Assembly: GCA_017306415.1 (NCBI GenBank)
Contig: JAFKIL010000008.1
Coordinates: 1 to 64,000 of the forward strand
Direction of reading: 5' to 3'
Source: Microbacterium sp.
GTDB taxonomy: Bacteria > Actinomycetota > Actinomycetes > Actinomycetales > Microbacteriaceae
DNA length: 64,000 bases
Shown here: positions 26,251 through 35,643 of the stretch, one piece after another
Position numbering within the stretch: the stretch's first letter is position 1
Layout of the letters: every line of letters begins with the position of its first letter
Translations under genes and position numbers: made by a program
The notes under the pieces: model-generated
The model's database searches: none
Told to the model about the DNA's origin: nothing
Seen by the model: the letters and a program-made list of their open reading frames with translations, nothing else

Positions 26251-27045
26251 ATGTACGAACTCGCACCCAATATCGAACTGCTGTTCACCGAGGCAGGCGA
26301 CTACCAGGACCGTGTGCGCGCGGCGGCCGCGGCGGGCTTCACGGCCGTCGAGATGTGGGGCCCGACCGGCGTCGACGCCCCGGCCCAGCCCAAGGACATC
26401 CCGGCGCTGAAGGCCGCGCTGGAGGAGACCGGGACGAAGATGGTGGCGCAGCTCAGCGAGCCGCGCACGCAGTTCATGATCCCGCCGTGGGACCACTCCG
26501 AGTTCTACCGCAAGCTCGACGAGGGCGTCGAGATCGCCCACGCGCTCGGCACGCCCCGCATCGTGGTGGGCAGCGGCACCGGCTTCGGCGGCTGGAAGCG
26601 CCAGGTCCAGCTCGACAAGCTCATCGAGATCTACCAGAAGGCGATCGCGCAGATCGAGGGCTCCGGGATCACGCTCGTGCTGGAGCCGGTCAACGTGCGC
26701 GTGGACCACCCCGGGTCGCTGCTGGACCGCACGGCCGAAGGCGTCTACGTCGCCCGCGGCGTCGACTCGCCGTTCTTCGGCGTGCTCTACGACATCTACC
26801 ACTCGGCGGTCGAGGGCGAGGACATGGCGGCCGAGCTCGCCGCGGCGGGCGACGTCGTGAAGTACGTGCAGCTCGCCGATGCGCCGGGCCGCGGCGAACC
26901 GGGCACCGGCGACCTCGACTGGCCGGAGCGCCTGCGGATCCTGCGGGGCGCCGGCTACGACGGGCCGATCGGCCTCGAGTACTACCCGACGACCGAGAGC
27001 GCCGCCTCCGTCGCGTACATCCGAGAGGTGGCGGCAGCGGCATGA
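26251..27045 (+). CDS. Hydroxypyruvate-isomerase-like TIM-barrel enzyme
   Basis: 264 residues. The Hyi subfamily of the AP-endonuclease-2 fold is recognisable: E145 in LEPVN, D in LYDIYH, the loop QLADAPGRGEPGTGDLDW, and E243 in GLEYYPT. These form the metal site and acid/base pair that isomerise alpha-hydroxy ketones and aldehydes. The usual HIQ of Hyi is YVQ here. It overlaps the GMC oxidase start by four bases, so it likely handles a ketosugar from the same pathway; an isomerase or hydratase role is inferred. Confidence 0.78.
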   Translation: MYELAPNIELLFTEAGDYQDRVRAAAAAGFTAVEMWGPTGVDAPAQPKDIPALKAALEETGTKMVAQLSEPRTQFMIPPWDHSEFYRKLDEGVEIAHALGTPRIVVGSGTGFGGWKRQVQLDKLIEIYQKAIAQIEGSGITLVLEPVNVRVDHPGSLLDRTAEGVYVARGVDSPFFGVLYDIYHSAVEGEDMAAELAAAGDVVKYVQLADAPGRGEPGTGDLDWPERLRILRGAGYDGPIGLEYYPTTESAASVAYIREVAAAA

Positions 27046-28562
27046 CGGGGAGGTATCCGGACGCCGTCGACGTCGCGATCGTCGGCAGCGGGCCCACCGG
27101 TGCGGCCTACGCGCGCATCCTGAGCGAGCGGTCGCCGGGCGCGACGATCGCGATGTTCGAGGTGGGTCCCACGGTCTCGGACCCGCCGGGGTCGCACGTG
27201 AAGAACATCGCGGACCCCGTGCGCCGTGCGCAGGCCCAGCACGCGTCGCAGGGCCCGGACGCGGATGCGGCGACGGTCAGCTCGCCCGGAGTAGTCAAGA
27301 GCGGCCAGCGCATGGGCAGGGCGGGCACCTTCCTGCTGCCGGACGGCTACCGCTTCGACGGTGAGGACGGCCTTCCGGTCGCCGCGATGTCGAGCAACGT
27401 GGGCGGCATGGCGGCGCACTGGACGGCGGCCTGCCCGCGACCGGGCGGCAGCGAGCGGATCGGGTTCCTGCCGGACCTCGACGAGCTCCTCGACGAGGGC
27501 GATCGGCTCCTGGGCGTCACCACCGACGCGTTCGACGGCTCGCCGTTCGGCGGGATCGTGCGCGAGCGGCTGTCCGTCGCGGTCGACGAGGGCCGCGCGC
27601 CCGCCGCGCGCGTGCAGCGGATGCCGCTGGCCGTGCACCGCCGTGAGGACGGGCGCCTGGTGTGGTCGGGCTCGGACGTCGTTCTGGGCGACGAGACGCG
27701 CGGGAACGCGAACTTCGCGCTGCACGACGAGTCGCTCGTCACGCGTGTGCTGGTCGCCGAAGGGCGCGTGACGGGGGTCGAGGTGCGCGACCTCCGCACG
27801 GAGGAGCGGCACGTCGTGCGGGCGCGGTTCGTCGTCGTGGCTGCGGACGCGCTGCGGACGCCGCAGCTGCTGTGGGCATCCGGCATCCGCCCCGACGCGC
27901 TCGGGCGGTACCTGAACGACCAGGCGCAGGTCGTGTTCGCGACGCGCATCCGGGACCTCCCCGACCTCGACACCGTCGTGCCTGCGGACGGCACCCTGGC
28001 CGAGTACAGCGGCGTGAGCTGGGTGCCGTTCACGGACGACATGCCCTTCCACGGGCAGGTCATGCAGCTGGACGCCTCGCCGGTCCCGCTCGCCGACGAC
28101 GACGCCGTGCAGCCGGGATCCATCGTCGGGCTGGGCCTGTTCTGCGCGAAGGACCTGCAGCGCGACGATCGCGTCGTGTTCGACGACGACCGTCTCGATG
28201 CCTACGGCATGCCCGCGATCGGCATCCACTACCTCCTGACCGACCGCGACCACGCCGTGCTCGATCGCGCGCGGGAGGAGATCGTCCGGCTCGGCGCCGC
28301 CGTCGGGGAGCCCCTCGACCCGCGTCCGTTCACGATGCCGCTCGGCGCGTCGCTGCACTACCAGGGGACGACCCGGATGGGCGAGGAAGACGACGGCGAG
28401 AGCGTGTGCGGGCCGGACAGCGAGCTGTGGGCCGTACCCGGGGTGTTCGTCGCGGGCAACGGCGTCATCCCCACCGCGACGGCCTGCAACCCGACCCTCA
28501 CGTCGGTGGCTTTGGCCGTGCGGGGCGCGCGGGAGATCGCCCGGCGCCTTGCTTCCGCCTGA
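27042..28562 (+). CDS. GMC-family FAD oxidoreductase, pyranose/glycoside 3-oxidase-like (CarA type)
   Basis: 506 residues. The dinucleotide-binding motif GSGPTG is at 15-20, SNVGGMAAHW matches the flavin-attachment region of pyranose oxidases (STHW in the fungal enzymes, Thr replaced by Ala), and the GMC catalytic pair is H439 (LHYQGTTRMG) and N483 (CNPTLT). Bacterial relatives include CarA of Microbacterium and glycoside 3-oxidases that oxidise C3 of C-glucosides before C-C cleavage. It lies directly before the deglycosidase beta and alpha genes, which fits that role exactly. The start overlaps the stop of the isomerase-like gene. Confidence 0.85.
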   Translation: MTGRYPDAVDVAIVGSGPTGAAYARILSERSPGATIAMFEVGPTVSDPPGSHVKNIADPVRRAQAQHASQGPDADAATVSSPGVVKSGQRMGRAGTFLLPDGYRFDGEDGLPVAAMSSNVGGMAAHWTAACPRPGGSERIGFLPDLDELLDEGDRLLGVTTDAFDGSPFGGIVRERLSVAVDEGRAPAARVQRMPLAVHRREDGRLVWSGSDVVLGDETRGNANFALHDESLVTRVLVAEGRVTGVEVRDLRTEERHVVRARFVVVAADALRTPQLLWASGIRPDALGRYLNDQAQVVFATRIRDLPDLDTVVPADGTLAEYSGVSWVPFTDDMPFHGQVMQLDASPVPLADDDAVQPGSIVGLGLFCAKDLQRDDRVVFDDDRLDAYGMPAIGIHYLLTDRDHAVLDRAREEIVRLGAAVGEPLDPRPFTMPLGASLHYQGTTRMGEEDDGESVCGPDSELWAVPGVFVAGNGVIPTATACNPTLTSVALAVRGAREIARRLASA

Positions 28563-28577
28563 ATCAGACATTAGAAT
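28549..28577 (+). promoter_or_regulatory. Predicted internal promoter before the deglycosidase beta gene
   Basis: TTGCTT (28549-28554) and TAGAAT (28572-28577) with 17-base spacing overlap the end of the GMC gene. The 74-base gap that follows contains a CCGGC-CTC-GCCGG stem-loop and the only extended AT-rich patch in this part of the operon. Confidence 0.5.
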
Positions 28578-28636
28578 GCAGAAACGATGACAAAGATGTC
28601 CAGCCGGCCTCGCCGGTCCAGAACCAGGAGGTTCTC

Positions 28637-29032
28637 GTGATCCCCGATCGCATCATCGAGCAGGGAACGCTCACGACCGACGGCGACCGTACGGCCGTCG
28701 AGGTCCGTCTGCCCTGGTACCGGGCGCTCCCCGGCTCCTGCATCGCCGGCGCGAAGCTGAGCGTCGACGGCGTCGAGGCGCCCGCCGACTCATTGCGCTG
28801 GCGTATGAACGGCCGCGAGTTCCGCTTCGAGGAGCTGGTCGACGAGACCGGCGAGTGGTGGTTCCCCGTCGACTCCGCCGTCCTCTCCGGCGATCTGCTC
28901 GTCAGCGCCGACGCCGACCACGAGGTGCGGGTCGACCTGACGCTCTATATCCCGTACATCATCATCTCGGACACCGAGACGCTCCACATCGAGGAGCACG
29001 ACGTCAAGACCATGAAGGCGGTGGCCGCATGA
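28637..29032 (+). CDS. C-glycoside deglycosidase beta subunit-like protein (DUF6379 type)
   Basis: 131 residues; GTG start at 28637 preceded by CAGGAGG. The conserved RLPWYRALPGSCI stretch near residue 25, the VDG turn, the FRFEEL segment and the aromatic-rich C-terminal strands (LTLYIPYI) match beta subunits of C-glycoside deglycosidases. These pack beside the alpha TIM barrel and complete its active site. It overlaps the alpha gene start by four bases, the expected beta-alpha pairing. Confidence 0.82.
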   Translation: MIPDRIIEQGTLTTDGDRTAVEVRLPWYRALPGSCIAGAKLSVDGVEAPADSLRWRMNGREFRFEELVDETGEWWFPVDSAVLSGDLLVSADADHEVRVDLTLYIPYIIISDTETLHIEEHDVKTMKAVAA

Positions 29033-30147
29033 GCGCCCTCGAGCACGGCTCCGGAGCGGGGACCCCCATCCAGGGCGTCACGCTGTACAGCTTCACCCGC
29101 GCGTTCCACGGCCGCGAGTACGACCTCGAGGGGCTGATCCGCAAGGTCGCCGCCGAGGGCTACGGCCCGGGGCTCGAGGTGATCGGCTTCTCCAGCTTCC
29201 GCGGCTTCCCCGCGATCGACGACGCCTACGCCGGGTGGTTCCGCGATCTCGTCGACGAGGTCGGGCTGGTCACGACGTCTCTCGCGGTGAACGCCGACAT
29301 CGGCATCCATCGCGATCGGCTCCTCACGCAGGACGAGCTCATCGAGTACATGACGCTGCAGATCAAGGCCGCAGCGTCGCTCGGGTTCCCCATCGCGCGC
29401 GTGCAGATCTCGATCACGCCCGACTCGATGGAGGCGCTCGCCCCCATCGCGGAGGACCACGGCGTCACGCTCGCGCTCGAGGTGCACGCCGACCAGTACG
29501 CCTCGCACCCGCGGATCCTGGCGCTGCGCGACAGGTACGAGAAGGTGGGGTCGCCGTACCTCGGCTTCACCGCCGACTGGGGGGCCACGGTCAGCGGGTT
29601 CGCGCCGTCGCTCATCGAGGCCTACCGCCGCCGCGGTGCGTCGGAGGAGTTGCTCGGCAAGGTCGTGGACCTGTGGAACACCTACTACGAGCAGGGCCCG
29701 CCCGCGGATCAGACCGAGCACGGACAGCGCTTCGGGGCGTTCATCGGCCTCGCCGCCCAGAACGGCCGGCCCGATCTCGGCATCGACTTCGGCATCAACG
29801 GCACGGGCCTGTTCGGGCCCGCACGTGTCGACGACTGGCTGGAGATCATGCCGTGGATCCGGCACGTGCACGGCAAGTTCTTCGGCATCGACGAGAACGG
29901 CGAGGAGCCGTCCGTCCCGGTGCGCGACCTCATCCGCCTGCTCGTGGAGAACGGCTACTCCGGCGCGATCTCGAGCGAGTACGAGGGGTGGCACTGGAAC
30001 CACTGGCAGAGCCCGTTCGAGATCATCGCCGGCGAGCAGGCCGTGCAGCGCTCCGCCGCCGCGGATGCCGGCTCGCGCATGATCACCGACGCCGACGAAG
30101 CGCGCCGCACCCTGTCCGCCCATCTGGCCCAGCCCGTCCGGGGCTGA
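29029..30147 (+). CDS. C-glycoside deglycosidase alpha subunit-like TIM barrel
   Basis: 372 residues, ATG overlapping the beta gene stop. Landmarks of the alpha subunit are all present: TLYSF start, E151 and H153 (LEVHAD), D183 (FTADW), H281 (HVHGKFFGIDE) and E317 (SSEYEGWHW), forming the divalent metal site and catalytic His. With the preceding beta protein it should eliminate the aglycone from a 3-oxo-C-glycoside, giving free aglycone and an unsaturated ketosugar. Substrate range is unknown. Confidence 0.82.
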   Translation: MSALEHGSGAGTPIQGVTLYSFTRAFHGREYDLEGLIRKVAAEGYGPGLEVIGFSSFRGFPAIDDAYAGWFRDLVDEVGLVTTSLAVNADIGIHRDRLLTQDELIEYMTLQIKAAASLGFPIARVQISITPDSMEALAPIAEDHGVTLALEVHADQYASHPRILALRDRYEKVGSPYLGFTADWGATVSGFAPSLIEAYRRRGASEELLGKVVDLWNTYYEQGPPADQTEHGQRFGAFIGLAAQNGRPDLGIDFGINGTGLFGPARVDDWLEIMPWIRHVHGKFFGIDENGEEPSVPVRDLIRLLVENGYSGAISSEYEGWHWNHWQSPFEIIAGEQAVQRSAAADAGSRMITDADEARRTLSAHLAQPVRG

Positions 30148-30189
30148 ACACCGACCGTTCGACGAGCTCACGCTCAGGAAGCATCCATC

Positions 30190-31230
30190 ATGACTGACGA
30201 CAACGGCATCGCCGGCACCGGCATCAAGCTCGGGATCACCCTCTACTCGCTCACCTCGGAGTTCGCGGCGGGTCTCTACACCCCCGAGACCCTCATCGCC
30301 GCCGCCGCCGAGAACGGCCTCGGCCCCGGCATCGAGTTCAACATCGCGCAGATGCTGCGCACGTACCCCGACGTGGACGCGGACTTCGTCCGCCTGTGGC
30401 GCGACAGCATGGACCGCTACGGGCTCGAGCCCAGCGCGATCGGCACCAACCTCGACATGGGCCGCCGCAAGGACCGCGACATGACGCCGGACGAGGAGCA
30501 CGACTTCCTCGCCCGCCAGCTCGAGACCGCGCACACGCTCGGATTCAGCAAGGTCGTCATCCGCTCCCACGGCAAGGAGCTGCTGCGCAGCCTCCTGCCG
30601 CTCGCGGAGAAGTACGACCTCAAGCTCGGCTACGAGATCCACGCGCCGTCGGGCCCGAACAACCCGCAGGTGCTGCAGATGCGGGAGATGTACGACGAGC
30701 TCCAGTCCGACCGCCTCGGGTTCACCGCCGACTTCTCCTCCACCATGCACAGCCTGTCCCCGACGCTGCTGCGCACGATGCGCCAGATGGGGATGCCGGA
30801 GGAGTACTTCCCGGTCATGGACGAGATCTGGCACGAGCCGACACCCATGCACGTGCGCAACCAGAAGTTCGAGGACTTCCTGACGTCGGAGAACTTCGAC
30901 TTCGCGCGCCTCGGACCGTTCACGCGCCTGGCCTTCAACATGCACGGGCTCGTGCCGCCGGAGGAGTGGCTGGACATCATGCCGCAGATCTTCCACGTGC
31001 ACGCGAAGTTCTACGACATCGATGCCAACGGCGACGAGCCGGCCATGGACATCCCGCGCATCGTGCGGCAGTTCGTGCTCGGCGGCTACCAGGGCTACCT
31101 CTCCAGCGAGTGGGAGGGGCACGCCTTCTCCGACCTCGGGGAGTCGGACCCGATCGACCTCGTGAAGAAGCAGCACGTCCTCATGCGCCGCGCCATCGAG
31201 GAGACCGTGAAGGAGAACGCCGTTGCCTGA
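30190..31230 (+). CDS. Second C-glycoside deglycosidase alpha subunit-like TIM barrel
   Basis: 346 residues. It shares the pattern of the gene before it: TLYSL start, E149 and H151 (YEIHAP), D181 (FTADF), H271 (HVHAKFYDID) and E307 (SSEWEGHAF). The two alphas clearly differ in the loops between these motifs, so they are paralogues with different specificity or partner. The nearest beta gene downstream is at 31996, separated by a SnoaL-like gene that overlaps this stop by eight bases. Confidence 0.82.
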   Translation: MTDDNGIAGTGIKLGITLYSLTSEFAAGLYTPETLIAAAAENGLGPGIEFNIAQMLRTYPDVDADFVRLWRDSMDRYGLEPSAIGTNLDMGRRKDRDMTPDEEHDFLARQLETAHTLGFSKVVIRSHGKELLRSLLPLAEKYDLKLGYEIHAPSGPNNPQVLQMREMYDELQSDRLGFTADFSSTMHSLSPTLLRTMRQMGMPEEYFPVMDEIWHEPTPMHVRNQKFEDFLTSENFDFARLGPFTRLAFNMHGLVPPEEWLDIMPQIFHVHAKFYDIDANGDEPAMDIPRIVRQFVLGGYQGYLSSEWEGHAFSDLGESDPIDLVKKQHVLMRRAIEETVKENAVA

Positions 31231-31987
31231 CACCACCGCCATCGAGGCCGAGCTCGCGGCCCTCCGCGAGGAGCTCGCCGCCGTTCGGTCGCTCGCCCAG
31301 CGGGCCCACGACCGCGGAGCGGTGGAGAACCTCTTCAACCGCTACATGTACCTGCACAACGCGTTCCAGGACGAGCAGATCATCCCGCTCTGGGTGAAGG
31401 AGGGCACGGAGGGCATCCGCGCCCGCTACACAAACGCGGGGCAGTACACGACGTGGGAGAGCGTGACGAGGTACCACCGCGACCGGCCGAGCCCCGAAGG
31501 GAAGCTCATCCTGCACGCCACGACGACCCCGGTGATCGAGGTCGCCGCCGACGGCGAGACCGCCAAGGGCGTGTGGCTCATGGCGGGCACCGAGTCGGGG
31601 CTCACCGACCCGAAGGTCGCGGAGGCGTTCCCGGACATGTACTCGCCCGACGAGGTCCTCGGCAAGAAGGTCTGGGCGCACTGGGTCTGGTGCAAATACG
31701 CCATCGACTTCCTCAAGCAGGACGGCGAGTGGAAGTTCTGGAAGTTTCGCTGCTACGAGCTGGCGCGCGCCCCGTTCGAGGAGAACTGGGTCAGCTTCGG
31801 CCTGAAGAACCAGGGCGCGTTCGACCTCGACCTCATGTACTTCGGCGACGACGGCAAACCCGTGTTCATGCCCCCGGCCGACGAGCCGGTGCCCAGCACC
31901 AACCACCCCTACAGCCCCACGACGGTGCAGAAGCTCGAACCGGTCCCGCCGGTCGCGCACGCCACCTTCGAAGACACGTATCAGTAA
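31223..31987 (+). CDS. Long SnoaL_4-like protein inserted between alpha and beta genes
   Basis: 254 residues from a TTG at 31223 with AAGGAGA six bases upstream, overlapping the previous gene. Residues 1-30 are a helical coiled segment (EAELAALREELAAVRSLAQRAHD); residues about 35-190 have the SnoaL/NTF2 pattern (VENLFNRYMYLHNAFQDE, GEWKFWKFRCYELARAPF); a Pro-rich tail follows. Family members include dehydratases, isomerases and ring-hydroxylating enzyme relatives, so function is open. Its place inside an alpha-SnoaL-beta set suggests that it acts on the same substrate or forms part of the complex. Confidence 0.7.
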   Translation: MPDTTAIEAELAALREELAAVRSLAQRAHDRGAVENLFNRYMYLHNAFQDEQIIPLWVKEGTEGIRARYTNAGQYTTWESVTRYHRDRPSPEGKLILHATTTPVIEVAADGETAKGVWLMAGTESGLTDPKVAEAFPDMYSPDEVLGKKVWAHWVWCKYAIDFLKQDGEWKFWKFRCYELARAPFEENWVSFGLKNQGAFDLDLMYFGDDGKPVFMPPADEPVPSTNHPYSPTTVQKLEPVPPVAHATFEDTYQ

Positions 31988-31995
31988 GGATCGTC

Positions 31996-32412
31996 ATGGC
32001 CACTCACAACTCCCTCTTCGCCGAGAAGGACGTCCGGCGCGTCGACGACGGCATCGCCGTCTCGCTCCAGCTCCCCTGGTACCGCAGCCTGTGGCTCTCC
32101 GCGGTGGACGACGTCGCGGCATCCGTCAACGGCGTCGAGATCCCGAAGGACCGCCTGCGGTTCGAGCTGGAGGGCCGCAGCTACCGCATCGAGGAGCTGC
32201 CCGAGCAGTCCGAGACGCTGTGGTTCGTCGCCGACCGGCCCGACGTGGTGATCTCGCTCGACGACGTGCCCGCCGCCGGTGAGAAGATCACCGTCGAGGT
32301 GGTCCTCACCATGCGTCTGCTGTACATGCAGATCATGCCCGGCGTCGACGGCGGCCCGGGTCGCTACGTCAGCAACCGCGTGCCGGTCGAGCGGGAAGTC
32401 GTCCTCTCATGA
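31996..32412 (+). CDS. Second C-glycoside deglycosidase beta subunit-like protein (DUF6379 type)
   Basis: 138 residues; ATG after TAAGGA. It carries LQLPWYRSLWLSAV, a VNGVEIP turn, YRIEELPEQ and a C-terminal strand pair, parallel to the first beta protein. The C-terminus (MPGVDGGPGRYVSNRVPVEREV) is longer. It probably pairs with the alpha protein at 30190. It overlaps the Gfo/Idh gene start by four bases. Confidence 0.8.
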   Translation: MATHNSLFAEKDVRRVDDGIAVSLQLPWYRSLWLSAVDDVAASVNGVEIPKDRLRFELEGRSYRIEELPEQSETLWFVADRPDVVISLDDVPAAGEKITVEVVLTMRLLYMQIMPGVDGGPGRYVSNRVPVEREVVLS

Positions 32413-33584
32413 GCTCCGCCCGGCCCCTGCGGGTCGCGATGATCGGGTACGGCTTCATGGGCTCCGCGCACTCGGTCGGCTGGCGCCAGGCGCCGCGGAT
32501 GTTCGACCTGCCCGCGGAGCCCGAGATGGCGGTCATCGTCGGGCGCAACGCGGAGGCCGTCGCCGCGGCCGCCGAGAAGTGGGGCTGGGCCGAGTCGGCG
32601 ACCGACTGGCGAGAGGTGATCGCGCGCGACGACATCGACATCGTCGACATCGTGACGCCCGGCGACTCGCACGCCGAGATCACGATCGCAGCCCTCGAGG
32701 CGGGCAAGCACGTGCTGTGCGAGAAGCCGCTCGCGAACACGGTGGCCGAGGCGGAGGCGATGGCGGATGCCGCGGCCCGCGCGGCGGCCGAGGGCGTGCG
32801 GGCGATGGTCGGTTTCACCTACCGCCGCGTTCCCGCCGTGACGTTCCTGCGCGATCTCATCGCCGAGGGGGTCGTCGGCACGGTGCAGCAGGTGCGCGCC
32901 GCCTACCGGCAGGACTGGCTCGTGGATCCCGAGATGCCGCTCGCGTGGCGCCTCCAGAAGGAGCACGCCGGCTCCGGCGCCCTGGGCGACATCGGCGCGC
33001 ACATCATCGACATGACGCAGTTCGTGACCGGGCTCACCGTCGACGCGATCTCGGGCACGGTGGACACGATCGTGAAGGAGCGCCCGCTCCTGGGCTCCGG
33101 CTCGGGACTGTCGGGAACCGCGGGCGAGGGCAAGGGGGAGGTGACCGTCGACGACGTCGCGATCTTCACGGGCCGGCTCTCCAACGGCGCGCTGGCCTCG
33201 TTCGAGGCCACGCGGTTCGCGACCGGCCGCAAGAACGCGCTCACCATCGAGGTGTCCGGCGACAAGGGGGCGCTCGCCTTCGACCTCGAGGACCTCAACA
33301 GCCTGCAGCTGTACGACCGCACCGCCCCGGCCGACCGCCAGGGCTTCACGAAGATCCTCGTCACCGAGGCGCAGCATCCGTACGTCGCCGCGTGGTGGCC
33401 GGCCGGTCACATGCTCGGCTACGAACACGGGTTCAGCCACCAGGTCGTGGATCTGGTGACCGCGATCGCGGCGGGCACCGACCCCCACCCCGGATTCGCC
33501 GAGGGACTGTCGGTGCAGCGCGTGCTGGCCGCGGTCGAGCGCAGTGCCGAGAATGATTCCGCCTGGGTCCGCGTCGCGGACTGA
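32409..33584 (+). CDS. Gfo/Idh/MocA-family NAD(P)-dependent oxidoreductase
   Basis: 391 residues: N-terminal Rossmann fold ([10 protein letters not shown]), the EKPLA motif with the catalytic Lys, and the C-terminal alpha/beta domain with GDIGAHIID supplying the usual Asp/His pair. In the puerarin system DgpA of this family oxidises the sugar C3, so this enzyme could be an oxidase partner of the GMC protein or the reductase of the final ketosugar. It lies between deglycosidase beta and a TIM-barrel gene. Confidence 0.82.
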   Translation: MSSARPLRVAMIGYGFMGSAHSVGWRQAPRMFDLPAEPEMAVIVGRNAEAVAAAAEKWGWAESATDWREVIARDDIDIVDIVTPGDSHAEITIAALEAGKHVLCEKPLANTVAEAEAMADAAARAAAEGVRAMVGFTYRRVPAVTFLRDLIAEGVVGTVQQVRAAYRQDWLVDPEMPLAWRLQKEHAGSGALGDIGAHIIDMTQFVTGLTVDAISGTVDTIVKERPLLGSGSGLSGTAGEGKGEVTVDDVAIFTGRLSNGALASFEATRFATGRKNALTIEVSGDKGALAFDLEDLNSLQLYDRTAPADRQGFTKILVTEAQHPYVAAWWPAGHMLGYEHGFSHQVVDLVTAIAAGTDPHPGFAEGLSVQRVLAAVERSAENDSAWVRVAD

Positions 33585-33610
33585 CCGGGCCGACGATTGA
33601 AGGAGGAGCG

Positions 33611-34612
33611 ATGACGCGTCCGATCACCCTGTTCACCGGCCAGTGGGCCGACCTTCCGTTCGAAGAGGTGGCCCGGCTCGCCGGCGAGTGGGGCTACGAC
33701 GGCCTCGAGATCGCCTGCTGGGGCGACCACCTCGATGTGTCGCGCTGGGACGACGACGCCTACGTGCAGTCGCGGCTCGACATCCTGGAGCGCAACGGCC
33801 TGAAGGTCTACACGATCTCGAATCACCTCACCGGTCAGGCGGTGTGCGACGACCCGATCGACGAGCGCCACCGCGACATCCTGTCGGACCGCGTATGGGG
33901 CGACGGCGACCCGGAGGGCGTGCGGCAGCGTGCCGCGGAGGACCTCAAGGACACCGCCCGCTTCGCCGCGAAGCTCGGGGTGAAGACCGTCGTCGGGTTC
34001 ACCGGATCGTCGATCTGGAAGGCCGTCGCGATGTTCCCGCCTGCGTCGGACGAGTTCATCGCCCGCGGCTACCAGGACTTCGCCGACCGGTGGAACCCGA
34101 TCCTCGACGTGTTCGAGGAGGTCGGGGTGCGCTTCGCGCTGGAGGTGCACCCGTCCGAGATCGCCTACGACTACTGGACCGCGAAGGACACGCTCGCCGC
34201 GATCGGCCACCGCAAGAGCTTCGGCTTCAACTTCGACCCGTCGCACTTCGTGTGGCAGCAGCTGGACTACGTCGCGTTCGTCCTGGATTTCGCCGACCAC
34301 ATCTTCCACGTGCACGTGAAGGAGTCGATCACCAACCTCGACGGCCGCAACGGCGTGCTCGGCTCGCACCGTCCGTGGGCCGACCCGCGCCGCGGGTGGA
34401 CGTTCGTCTCCACCGGCCACGGCGAGGTGCGGTGGGAGCCGCTCTTCCGCGCGCTCAACGCGATCGGCTACGAAGGCCCCACGAGCGTGGAGTGGGAGGA
34501 CGCGGGCATGGACCGCCTCATCGGCGCGCCCGAGGCGCTCGCGTTCGTGCGCCGGCTCGCCGAGATCACGCCCCCCGCCGCGGCCTTCGACGCCGCGTTC
34601 TCGACGAAGTAG
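33611..34612 (+). CDS. Sugar phosphate isomerase/epimerase-fold TIM barrel, unassigned
   Basis: 333 residues; ATG after AAGGAGGAG. The AP-endonuclease-2 fold is visible: [30 protein letters not shown] and SVEWEDAG hold candidate metal ligands. A long insertion ([22 protein letters not shown]) characterises a subgroup often found with Gfo/Idh dehydrogenases. It could hydrate or isomerise the ketosugar produced by the deglycosidase. No closer assignment is possible. Confidence 0.75.
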   Translation: MTRPITLFTGQWADLPFEEVARLAGEWGYDGLEIACWGDHLDVSRWDDDAYVQSRLDILERNGLKVYTISNHLTGQAVCDDPIDERHRDILSDRVWGDGDPEGVRQRAAEDLKDTARFAAKLGVKTVVGFTGSSIWKAVAMFPPASDEFIARGYQDFADRWNPILDVFEEVGVRFALEVHPSEIAYDYWTAKDTLAAIGHRKSFGFNFDPSHFVWQQLDYVAFVLDFADHIFHVHVKESITNLDGRNGVLGSHRPWADPRRGWTFVSTGHGEVRWEPLFRALNAIGYEGPTSVEWEDAGMDRLIGAPEALAFVRRLAEITPPAAAFDAAFSTK

Positions 34613-34668
34613 GGACCGCCGCGGCATCCGGTCCGCCGCGGTCCGCCCGACGAAAGCAGACGACACCC

Positions 34669-35643
34669 ATGACCACGCCCACCACGGACGAACCGCGCGG
34701 GATCAAGTGGAGCTATATGGACCACTGGCGCAGCCAGGGTCCGGCCGGCCCCATCGATCAGTGGCAGTCGCGCCTGGCGATGACACGCTTTCTCCGTCAG
34801 GTGGCGGCGGTGGGGTTCGACGCGATCGACACGTTCGACTTCCGCATCTGGCAGATCCTCGAGCAGTACGGATCGGTCGCGAACTACCAGGAGTTCGTGC
34901 AGGAACAGGGGCTGGAGCGCATCGTCAACACGTTCCACGGCGTCTACTACACGCCCGACCGGTACGCCCCCGAGGTCCCGGCGACGCATCCGACGATCCT
35001 CGACGACTTCAAGCGGACGATGGACATGTGGTCGGGCATCCAGCTCGACAACATCATCGTGATGCCCGGCTCGCGGTATTTCGACGAGGCCGGCGTCCCC
35101 GACGACGGGCTCAAGCACGCCGCTGAGATCTGGGGCAAGGTCGGCGAGCTCACGCAGGAGTACGGCGTGAACCTCACGTGCCACCACGAGTTCTACGCGG
35201 GGATCCGCACGCGCGACCAGATCGACCGCTTCTACGCCTACGCGGATCCGCGCTACGTGAAGTTCTTCGTCGACACCGCGCAGCACTGCATCGCCGACGT
35301 CGACCCGGTGGACGTCTACGAGGCGCACCACGAGCGCGTGACCGGCTTCCACTTCAAGGACACCCGCTTCACGGACACCAACGAGGACTATCGGATGTTC
35401 CCGGATGCCGAGGTGTCGGCGAAGACCACGGAGAAGTGGTTCTACGAGATGGGCACCGCGGAGGGGCTCGTCGACTTCGAGTCGATGATGCGCTCCGTGC
35501 GCGACCACGGCTACTCCGGCTGGATCAGCGTCGAGCACGACAAGGCCGACAAGCTCGGCGGCGACTACTCCGAGAGCACGGCGATCGCGCGGTGGTACGC
35601 GAAGAACGTGCTCGACGGCATCTACGCGGAGGCGACCCGATGA
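34669..35643 (+). CDS. Sugar phosphate isomerase/epimerase-fold TIM barrel, unassigned
   Basis: 324 residues. It begins with a KWSYMDHWRS stretch unlike its neighbours, then the barrel with CHHEFYAG, FFVDTAQHCIAD, GFHFKDTRF and SVEHDKAD as likely metal-site strands. The His-rich CHHE replaces the ExH of the deglycosidase alphas, so it is not simply another alpha subunit. It overlaps the following TIM-barrel gene by four bases. Ketosugar isomerase, epimerase or hydratase are the candidates. Confidence 0.72.
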   Translation: MTTPTTDEPRGIKWSYMDHWRSQGPAGPIDQWQSRLAMTRFLRQVAAVGFDAIDTFDFRIWQILEQYGSVANYQEFVQEQGLERIVNTFHGVYYTPDRYAPEVPATHPTILDDFKRTMDMWSGIQLDNIIVMPGSRYFDEAGVPDDGLKHAAEIWGKVGELTQEYGVNLTCHHEFYAGIRTRDQIDRFYAYADPRYVKFFVDTAQHCIADVDPVDVYEAHHERVTGFHFKDTRFTDTNEDYRMFPDAEVSAKTTEKWFYEMGTAEGLVDFESMMRSVRDHGYSGWISVEHDKADKLGGDYSESTAIARWYAKNVLDGIYAEATR

